Assembly (NCBI GenBank): GCA_002420305.1
Contig: DIHT01000182.1
Location: 1 to 6,469, forward strand
DNA: 6,469 bases
Direction: 5' to 3'
Source of the DNA: Akkermansiaceae bacterium UBA5689
GTDB taxonomy: Bacteria; Verrucomicrobiota; Verrucomicrobiia; Verrucomicrobiales; Akkermansiaceae
In this document: positions 1 through 5,642 of the stretch, piece after piece
Position numbering within the stretch: the first letter of the stretch is position 1
Layout: every line of letters starts with the position of its first letter
Translations under genes and position numbers: made by a program
Notes under the pieces: model-generated
What the model saw: the letters and a program-made list of their open reading frames with translations, nothing else
What the model was told of the DNA's origin: nothing
Databases searched by the model: none

Positions 1-608
1 TTCTTGACCCTGAACTGGATAAGGAAGAGATCGTGGGTGCCCTCGACGAGATCGCGGTGGCGGTCCAGAAGAAGATGGGTGCAGGGAAGACGCCTGGAGA
101 TCTTCCGCCGGCGGAGGCGATGAAGGCTCTGATCCTTGTCCTGAAGGAGGAATTCCTACTTTCCGGAGATACTGTGACCTACCAGCATCCGGATAACAGC
201 TCGGTGCATCGGGTTCTCCGGCGGAAGAAGGGTTTGCCGATCCTGCTCTCGGAGATCGCGGTAGCGGTGGCCCGTCGGCTTCAAATGCCGGTGGTAGGTT
301 TGGGAATCCCAGGGCGCTACATGATCAAATACGATGGAGGTCGTGCGCCCGCTGGGGAGCCTAAGGGTGACATTATCATTAATCCGTTCGAGCAGTGGCG
401 GGAAATGACGCTCAGGGATCTTGTCTTTTCCGTTCCGGGCTTCGACGCGGACGAGCATTTGCAGGAGTCTCCTGTGCGTCTCAAGATCCTTCGAATCATG
501 CGAAACATGGAAAGCCATGCCCAGATAACCGGTCGCAGGGACCTGCAGGGGGAGATTCGGGCATGTTACACGTTGCTGGCAGGGCCGGGAGCGCCCCGGT
601 TCCGCTAG
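1..608 (+). CDS. SirB1-family transglutaminase-like protein, 5' end missing (partial)
   Basis: The reading frame is already open at position 3 and ends at TAG 606-608. The GTG at 33 is only the first start-like codon inside the window and is probably internal. About 200 codons are visible, whereas SirB1 proteins are usually about 270-290 residues. Numbering from the GTG at 33, the family core is seen at about residues 48-120: the segment VLRRKKGLPILLSEIAVAVA, then VVGLGIPGRYMIKY, then IIINPF. This matches the Transglut_core2/SirB1 pattern of a VLxRRxGxPIxLS helix, PGHFLVR and IDPF. The C-terminal part (about 145-185) is helical, as in the TPR-like tail of the family. The molecular role of SirB1 proteins is poorly defined and they are presumed cytoplasmic. 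Here the usual His of PGH is Arg95 and the usual Asp of IDPF is Asn117, so transglutaminase or protease activity is doubtful. The tail ends early (see the separate entry). The family call is fairly sure; the function is not. Confidence 0.82.
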   Translation, partial: LDPELDKEEIVGALDEIAVAVQKKMGAGKTPGDLPPAEAMKALILVLKEEFLLSGDTVTYQHPDNSSVHRVLRRKKGLPILLSEIAVAVARRLQMPVVGLGIPGRYMIKYDGGRAPAGEPKGDIIINPFEQWREMTLRDLVFSVPGFDADEHLQESPVRLKILRIMRNMESHAQITGRRDLQGEIRACYTLLAGPGAPRFR

Positions 609-686
609 GCGAAAGATGGTCTGTTGAGGTTACGGGGTGCCTTTGCCTTGCCATGGCATTTCGTGGAGGGGACACTTTCAACATGA
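606..686 (+). other. Possible lost C-terminal tail of the SirB1-like gene behind an in-frame TAG
   Basis: After TAG 606-608 the same frame stays open for 25 codons and reaches TGA 684-686. That TGA overlaps the ATG of the next gene (683-685) as ATGA, the same junction type as between the DUF1501 and lipoprotein genes downstream. The conceptual continuation reads AKDGLLRLRGAFALPWHF and onward. It resembles the RDRGLL-type segment expected at this point of SirB1 tails. One base change (TAG from TGG) would join the two parts. Alternatively this is ordinary spacer that is open by chance. The stretch also holds the palindrome TGCCATGGCA at 649-658, with no assignable role. Confidence 0.35.
665..672 (+). 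promoter_or_regulatory. Shine-Dalgarno-like site for the DUF1549/DUF1553 gene
   Basis: GGAGGGGA lies 10 bases before ATG 683 (13 bases counted from the GGAGG core). It supports 683 over the in-frame ATG at 653, which has no purine-rich site at a usable distance and would place extra polar residues before the signal peptide. Confidence 0.5.
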
Positions 687-3322
687 AACCCCATCGATTG
701 CTCTTACTGAGTTTCCCGTTCCTGATGGGTTCGGGGGGGCTCGTGGTTGGTGACGATCGGGCGGATGAGAGTTGGTGGTCTCTGCAGCCGGTGCCCCGGC
801 CAGAGGTCCCGGCCGTAAAGAACGCCGGATGGGTTCGTAATCCTATCGATGCCTTCGTGCTTTCGAAATTGGAAAGAATGGGTCTGAATCCGACACCGGA
901 AGCTGGCGAAGGGATTATTGAGCGGCGCCTGCACTTTGGTCTCACCGGATTACCCCCTGTGCCGGGTGTGACTGCGGGTGTGGATGCTCTTCTTGCGTCT
1001 CCGCATTACGGAGAGCGCTGGGCACGGCACTGGTTGGATGTGGCGCGCTATGGAGAGAGTAACGGATTTGAATATGACCAGCTGCGCCCCAACGCGTGGA
1101 CGTATCGGGACTGGGTCATCGATGCCTTTAATGAGGATATGCCCTATGATCAGTTCGTGAAGTGGCAGATTGCCGGGGACGTGCTGGCGCCGGATCACCC
1201 CGGGGCGATCGCTGCGACTGGGTTTCTCGTCTGCGGGGCCTTCGATGGTCTCAAGCCCAACGGGGACAAGCAGCGCAGGATCATGCGGGAAGATGAAATG
1301 GAAGATATCGTGGGAACGGTAGCCCAGAGCTTCCTGGGATTGACGGTGCATTGCGCCCGTTGTCATGACCATAAGTTTGATCCTATCGCGCAGAAGGAAT
1401 ACTTCCAGATGGCCTCTGCGCTCGCGGGAGTGCACCGGGGAGACCGCAGTGTCCCGGCTGGTCTGGGGGTAGCCGAGAAGAGGAAGAAGATCGAGGAGTT
1501 GACGAGAAAGCTTGCGGAGGCGGATGGAGTGGTGCGTGAACGCCTGCTTGCCAGGATGGAGAACGACGGCCGGAATAAGAATCGGAGTGGATTGCCGCAG
1601 CCGGTCTCGCGGTGGTCTTTTGACAAAGACCTGCGCGACGAAATAGGGAGTCTGCACGGACAGGCTCGAGGAACCGCCCGGGTCGAAGGTGGGGCCCTGG
1701 TTCTGGATGGGAAGACCGGGTTTGTTCTGACTGCTCCCCTGACCAAGGCGATCAAGTCCCGGACTCTTGAGGCGTGGGTTCAGCTTGGTAGCCTCGACCA
1801 GAGAGGTGGAGGGGTTATTGGATTACAAGGGGTCTCCGGGGAGCCATTTGATGCCATTGTGTATGCGGAGAAGGAATCCAGACGCTGGATGTCGGGAAGT
1901 TCCGGGCATCGGCGGACCGCCAGTTTTGGTGGAGAGGAAGAAAAGGAGGCGAAGTCACAGTTCGTGCACCTTGCGATTGTCTACCATGAGGATGGAACAA
2001 TTGTGGGTTACCGGAATGGGCGGCCTAACGGGAAAAGTTATAAGACCGGATTTATGATTTACGGGGCTGGGGAACACCAAGTCATCCTCGGGATGCGTCA
2101 CGGGACTACGCCCGACAGTAAGCGTATGCTGTCCGGGCGGATCGACCGGGCCCAGCTCTATGACCGGGCCCTTACCGCTGAGCAGGTTGCGCTGTCCGCC
2201 GATGTGAAAGTCGTCACGGAAGATGCCTTGATCGCAGCTCTCAGCGATGAGCAGAAGGTGACCCGCACCAAGTGGAAGGTCGAGATTGCCAGCCTGAATG
2301 CAGAGGTTAGCAAGCAGGGGCAGAAGAAAGTCTACGCGGTCACGCCCCGGGGAGCCCCGGTGCGGCATCTGCTGGTGCGTGGAAGCCCGTTCGAAAAGGG
2401 CGAAGAAGTTGCCGCGGGGGGAGTGGCTTCGGTGCGTAACGGACTCTCCTCCCAGTTCGGGCTGAAGTCCAATGCTCCGGAAGGGGAGCGCCGTCGGAAA
2501 CTCGCAGAGTGGGTGGCTCATCATGACAATCCTCTTCTCGCCCGGGTGATGGTGAACAGGATCTGGCATTATCATTTTGGTCAGGGTCTGGTGAAGACTC
2601 CCAACGATCTCGGGTTTAGTGGAGGCAAGCCCTCGCACCCTGAGCTTCTTGACTGGCTGGCTGCCGAATTTCGCTCGCGGAAGTGGAGCGTGAAAGAAAT
2701 GCACAAGCTCATCGTTTCCTCGGCCACCTACCGGCAGGGCTCGCGGGCGAATTCCGAGGCGCAGGCCATTGATGCCGGGAATGTCTACCTCTGGCGACGA
2801 GCTCCCATGCGATTGGAGGCAGAATCGATCCGGGATTCCATTCTGGCGGTCTCCGGGGCGCTCAATCCGCTGGCAGGGGGTCCCGGCTACCGTGATTTCA
2901 AGATGTATAATCACAAGGGGTCATGGGTCTACGACCCGATCGATCCAGAGGGCCCCGAGTTCAATCGGAGGAGTATCTATCGAACCTGGGCCCGGGGAAA
3001 TGTGCACCCACTTCTCTCGCCGCTGGATTGCCCGGACCCCTCCGCCGCAGCACCGGTCCGGAGCGTGACGACTACCCCGTTGGGGGCTCTCTCTCTCATG
3101 AATACCTCCTTCGTGCTCCGGATGTCCGAGGAAATGGCTAAGCGACTCGAAGCCATGCCGGGAGACAAGGCTCGGCAGATCGAGCATGCTGTTAAACTGG
3201 CCTTTGGTCGTCCAGCGACTACGCAGGATCTCAACCTTGGTCTCAGCTTTGTGAAGGAGAATGGCTTGGCAGCATTCTGCCGGGTCCTCTTCAACGCTAA
3301 CGAATTTCTTTACCTGAACTGA
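683..3322 (+). CDS. Secreted DUF1549-LamG-DUF1553 protein (PSCyt2/PSD1 family)
   Basis: The product is 879 residues. The start at 683 gives a clean Sec signal peptide (residues 1 to about 23: MKPHR, a Leu/Phe-rich core, then VVG before DD). The frame is open back to 395, but that part is unlike protein and overlaps the SirB1 gene. DUF1549 (PSCyt2) covers about 52-255, with LTGLPP (88-92), SPHYGERWARHWLDVARY (106-123) and CARCHDHKFDPI (224-235). The CxxCH at 224-228 could bind a c-type haem. A charged, possibly coiled-coil stretch follows at 264-300. A LamG/concanavalin-like domain spans about 307-505 and ends in RIDRAQLYDRAL, typical of carbohydrate- or protein-binding LamG modules. DUF1553 (PSD1) covers about 550-879, with HLLVRGSP, MVNRIWHYHFGQGLV (623-637), SHPELLDWLA (651-660) and the C-terminal LDCPDPS and TTTPLGALSLMN. 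There is no separate PSCyt1 cytochrome domain. The N-terminal part of DUF1549 looks about 15 residues short after LTGLPP. Such proteins are usually paired with a DUF1501 partner, as here. The true substrate and reaction are unknown; a periplasmic or surface location is inferred. Confidence 0.93.
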   Translation: MKPHRLLLLSFPFLMGSGGLVVGDDRADESWWSLQPVPRPEVPAVKNAGWVRNPIDAFVLSKLERMGLNPTPEAGEGIIERRLHFGLTGLPPVPGVTAGVDALLASPHYGERWARHWLDVARYGESNGFEYDQLRPNAWTYRDWVIDAFNEDMPYDQFVKWQIAGDVLAPDHPGAIAATGFLVCGAFDGLKPNGDKQRRIMREDEMEDIVGTVAQSFLGLTVHCARCHDHKFDPIAQKEYFQMASALAGVHRGDRSVPAGLGVAEKRKKIEELTRKLAEADGVVRERLLARMENDGRNKNRSGLPQPVSRWSFDKDLRDEIGSLHGQARGTARVEGGALVLDGKTGFVLTAPLTKAIKSRTLEAWVQLGSLDQRGGGVIGLQGVSGEPFDAIVYAEKESRRWMSGSSGHRRTASFGGEEEKEAKSQFVHLAIVYHEDGTIVGYRNGRPNGKSYKTGFMIYGAGEHQVILGMRHGTTPDSKRMLSGRIDRAQLYDRALTAEQVALSADVKVVTEDALIAALSDEQKVTRTKWKVEIASLNAEVSKQGQKKVYAVTPRGAPVRHLLVRGSPFEKGEEVAAGGVASVRNGLSSQFGLKSNAPEGERRRKLAEWVAHHDNPLLARVMVNRIWHYHFGQGLVKTPNDLGFSGGKPSHPELLDWLAAEFRSRKWSVKEMHKLIVSSATYRQGSRANSEAQAIDAGNVYLWRRAPMRLEAESIRDSILAVSGALNPLAGGPGYRDFKMYNHKGSWVYDPIDPEGPEFNRRSIYRTWARGNVHPLLSPLDCPDPSAAAPVRSVTTTPLGALSLMNTSFVLRMSEEMAKRLEAMPGDKARQIEHAVKLAFGRPATTQDLNLGLSFVKENGLAAFCRVLFNANEFLYLN

Positions 3323-3339
3323 TCGGCCCTTTTTCTGTC

Positions 3340-4785
3340 ATGAGTCTTTCCCAGAACAGCCAACTACCCGGTAGATTGCCAAGCCGCCGGGACTTTTTCA
3401 ACTGGACCCAGCGGGGTCTCACCGGGGCGGCCCTTTCTTCGCTGCTCATTCGTGAGGGTTACGCCTCGCAGCCGGTGGAATCTCATTACGCCCCCAAGGC
3501 CAAGCGGGTGATTCATATCTGCCTGTGTGGGGGCTTCAGTCAGGTGGACACCTTCGACTACAAGCCCCGCCTGCAGGAATTGCATGGAAAGTCGCTTCAG
3601 GCCGACGAGAAGCCGGACGTCTTCTTTGGAAAAGTGGGCCTCCTGCGCAAGAGCGACTGGGAATTCAAGCAGCGGGGTAAGAGCGGGCTCTGGATCTCCG
3701 ACCTCTTTCCCCATATCGCCACCGTGGCGGATGAGTTGACGATTATCAACTCGATGGTGGCTGAGTCCTCCAGCCATACCCCCGCTACCTTCCAGGAGAG
3801 CAGTGGCTTCCGCCTGAACGGCTTTCCAGTGATGGGATCGTGGGTGTCCTACGGGTTGGGGAATCAGACCGATGATCTCCCTACGTATGTGGTTCTTCCT
3901 GATGCGCGGGGCATGCCTGCGGGTTCTACCAGTAACTGGACCAATGGGTTCCTTCCTGCCGTGCACCAGGGTGTGCCCTTCCGCACCAAGGGGGAAGGCG
4001 AGGCCATCACGAATCTTTTTCCAGCTCGTAAGATTGGGAAGAAAGTCGATCAGGCGAGCCGGATTCTTCTCGAGAAGATGAATGAGGCACATATGAGGGA
4101 GCATGGTGCTGAGGACGCCTTCTCCGCGCGGATGGCCAGCTATGAACTGGCCGCGAATATGCAGCTCGCGGTCCCTGAGGTGACCGGCACCGACAAGGAA
4201 ACTGAGGCCACCCGGGAGATGTATGGCTTTAACAAGGACGAGACCCGGGACTTCGGGCGCAGCTGCCTGCTCGCCCGGCGGATGCTGGAGCGCGGCGTGC
4301 GGCATGTGCAGCTCTTTTCTGGAGGGTCCTTCGGTTCTCCCCGGATCAACTGGGATGGTCATGAGGACATGCGCCGCAATCACGGACGGGAGGCAGGTCG
4401 CATCGATCAGCCGGTAGCTGCCCTGATCAAGGATCTGCGCCAGCGAGGCATGCTGGATGATACTCTCGTGCTTTTTACCTCCGAGTTTGGACGGACGCCC
4501 TTCACTCAGTCGGGCGCCGACCAGGTCGGTAAAGGGAGAGATCACAACCACGTGGGATTCAGTAGCTGGATGGCCGGGGGCGGGCTAAAGCCCGGGATCA
4601 CCTATGGGGCCACCGACGACGTCGGCTACAAGTCGGTCGAGAAGCCGGTGCCCTGGCATGATTTCCACGCCACGGTCCTGCATCTCCTTGGCATTGATCA
4701 TGAGAAGCTGAGCTACTACCACAATGGCATTCAGCGTCGCCTCACCAATGTGCATGGTGAGCTGCTCAAGGACATACTCGCATGA
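3340..4785 (+). CDS. DUF1501 protein, Tat-exported, alkaline phosphatase/sulfatase-like fold
   Basis: The product is 481 residues, a usual length for DUF1501. The N-terminus has a twin-arginine motif, SRRDFF (15-20), followed by a moderately hydrophobic segment (about 26-36) and a possible cleavage site after GYA (40-42). This suggests export folded, perhaps with metal bound. Family motifs in order: CLCGGFSQVDTFDYKP (61-76), HTPATFQESSG (146-156), GSWVSYGLG (166-174), WDGH (338-341), LIKDLRQRGMLDDTLVLFTS (362-381) followed by EFGRTP (382-387), GRDHNH (399-404), AGGGLKPGITYGATD (412-426), WHDFHATVLHLLGID (439-453) and RRLTNVHGE (466-474). In the alkaline phosphatase superfamily, Asp and His residues in such motifs bind metals; D70, H341, D401, H402, H404, D441 and H443 are candidates. 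The gene follows the DUF1549/DUF1553 gene after 17 bases and overlaps the next gene by ATGA, so one transcript is likely. No Shine-Dalgarno precedes the ATG; the spacer is pyrimidine-rich. Substrate unknown. Confidence 0.93.
   Translation: MSLSQNSQLPGRLPSRRDFFNWTQRGLTGAALSSLLIREGYASQPVESHYAPKAKRVIHICLCGGFSQVDTFDYKPRLQELHGKSLQADEKPDVFFGKVGLLRKSDWEFKQRGKSGLWISDLFPHIATVADELTIINSMVAESSSHTPATFQESSGFRLNGFPVMGSWVSYGLGNQTDDLPTYVVLPDARGMPAGSTSNWTNGFLPAVHQGVPFRTKGEGEAITNLFPARKIGKKVDQASRILLEKMNEAHMREHGAEDAFSARMASYELAANMQLAVPEVTGTDKETEATREMYGFNKDETRDFGRSCLLARRMLERGVRHVQLFSGGSFGSPRINWDGHEDMRRNHGREAGRIDQPVAALIKDLRQRGMLDDTLVLFTSEFGRTPFTQSGADQVGKGRDHNHVGFSSWMAGGGLKPGITYGATDDVGYKSVEKPVPWHDFHATVLHLLGIDHEKLSYYHNGIQRRLTNVHGELLKDILA
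4768..4785 (+). promoter_or_regulatory. Translational coupling site: internal AAGGA and ATGA stop-start overlap
   Basis: AAGGA (4768-4772) lies inside the end of the DUF1501 gene, 9 bases before ATG 4782. The ATG overlaps the DUF1501 stop TGA 4783-4785 as ATGA. This arrangement fixes the lipoprotein start and suggests that ribosomes ending on the DUF1501 gene reinitiate on the peptidase gene. Confidence 0.75.
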
Positions 4786-5561
4786 CCTTTCTCCAGAGGC
4801 TCGGTTGTGGAGTCCTGCTGGTCCTCTCGCTCGCAGGTTGTCAGGAGACGGGAGAGCCGGAAGTGAGCGAGTTGGTCGCCTTCAAGGATCGGGGACGCAC
4901 TTGGATCTACGAAGATCTTTCCATTCATGGGTGGACGATCTACCTCGAAGAGTCGATTGCTGCGGACCAGAAGCTGAAAGCGCGAATCAAGGAGCAGATC
5001 ACAATCGGCCTTGAGAACTTCCTCAGCAAGGTGCCGGAGGGGGCTCTGGCTTTCCTACGGACCATTCCCATCTGGGTCAGTAATGAGCCCACCTATCCAT
5101 TGCGGGAGAAGGAGTATGGTGTCGTTCCCTTCCATCGCAGTCCGCAGTGGCTGCGGGATCATGGGCTGAACCCTCACATGGCGCCAGGTGTGCATGTGAT
5201 CAACCCGGAGGCGGTCTTTTTCAGGCATAAGCTTCTCGACTGGGGGCCGATGACCTTCCTTCACGAGCTGGCTCACGCCTATCAGAACGTCAGACTCTCG
5301 CTGAAGCACGAGGTCATCCTCTCGGCCTATGAGGCCGCCATGGAGGCGGGGCTCTATCTGCAGGTGCCGGACCGGAAGGATAAAACTCGCATGGTCAAAG
5401 CCTATGCCGCGACGAATCAGGAAGAGTACTTTGCTGAGTTGACCGAGGCCTATTATGGTCACAATGACTGGTTCCCGCATAACCGCGAGGAGCTCCGTAA
5501 CTACGACCCCCGGGGCTACAAGATGATCGAGGAGGTCTGGAGTGCGGAAGCGTTCCAGTGA
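4782..5561 (+). CDS. Lipoprotein zinc metallopeptidase (HExxH gluzincin-like, distant similarity to anthrax lethal-factor-type domain)
   Basis: The product is 259 residues. It has a type II signal peptide: a short positive start, a Leu/Val core, and the lipobox LAGC (17-20) with Cys20 as the lipidation site. Gln follows the Cys rather than Asp, so by the enterobacterial rule it would go to the outer membrane. The catalytic region is FLHELAHAYQN (159-169): His161 and His165 should bind zinc and Glu162 act as the base. Downstream NQEEYFAELTEAYYG (212-226) offers Glu219 as the third ligand, in a pattern like the EFFAE motif of lethal-factor-type (M34/ATLF-like) peptidases. The ending RNYDPRGYKMIEEVW fits a compact peptidase family of secreted bacterial proteins, including planctomycetal and verrucomicrobial ones. 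The N-terminal part (about 30-115, with a Trp/Tyr-rich segment around IYEDLSIHGWTIYLEE) shows no domain I recognise. The gene is coupled to the DUF1501 gene, which suggests a joint role at the cell envelope. The peptidase call is sure from the motif; the target protein is unknown. Confidence 0.85.
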   Translation: MTFLQRLGCGVLLVLSLAGCQETGEPEVSELVAFKDRGRTWIYEDLSIHGWTIYLEESIAADQKLKARIKEQITIGLENFLSKVPEGALAFLRTIPIWVSNEPTYPLREKEYGVVPFHRSPQWLRDHGLNPHMAPGVHVINPEAVFFRHKLLDWGPMTFLHELAHAYQNVRLSLKHEVILSAYEAAMEAGLYLQVPDRKDKTRMVKAYAATNQEEYFAELTEAYYGHNDWFPHNREELRNYDPRGYKMIEEVWSAEAFQ

Positions 5562-5585
5562 GAGTAGATATTTGGGAGGGCTGGT

Positions 5586-5619
5586 CTGGGACGGCAGGCT
5601 TGTCAGGAGCCAGTCCCGG
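5586..5619 (+). other. Possible hairpin in the 81-base gap before the AddB-like gene
   Basis: CTGGGACGGC (5586-5595) can pair with GCCAGTCCCGG (5609-5619) through ten pairs, including one T-G wobble and one bulged A (5612), around a 13-base loop. No T-tract follows, so it is a poor Rho-independent terminator. The loop and the 3' arm contain AGGAG (5605-5609) and the alternative GTG start at 5619, so it could mask a ribosome site instead. The fold was worked out by hand and no energy was calculated. Confidence 0.3.
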
Positions 5620-5642
5620 TGGTCTCATCACGGCTGACTACG

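Noticed and set aside
649..658. Palindrome TGCCATGGCA upstream of the DUF1549/DUF1553 gene as an operator
   Set aside because: Ten bases only, with no second copy and no recognisable promoter nearby. Chance is a sufficient explanation.
395..682. N-terminal extension of the DUF1549/DUF1553 gene to ATG 395 or 653
   Set aside because: It overlaps the SirB1 gene, reads as non-protein-like sequence, and would bury the signal peptide. ATG 683 has a Shine-Dalgarno-like site.
1955..2914. 319-codon open frame on the - strand opposite the LamG/DUF1553 region
   Set aside because: Same reasoning: it mirrors conserved coding sequence on the + strand and has no family resemblance.
3364..4551. 395-codon open frame on the - strand opposite the DUF1501 gene
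   Set aside because: The + strand frame carries full DUF1501 motifs. The antisense translation shows no recognisable domain and is explained by GC-rich third positions.
4581..4594. Inverted repeat CGGGCTAAAGCCCG, reminiscent of REP-type palindromes
   Set aside because: It encodes part of the conserved AGGGLKPG motif of DUF1501, in frame, and occurs only once in this window, so a mobile or REP element is not supported.
5562..5642. Rho-independent terminator between the lipoprotein and AddB-like genes
   Set aside because: A stem can be drawn, but no T-run follows it; the bases after the stem are mixed.
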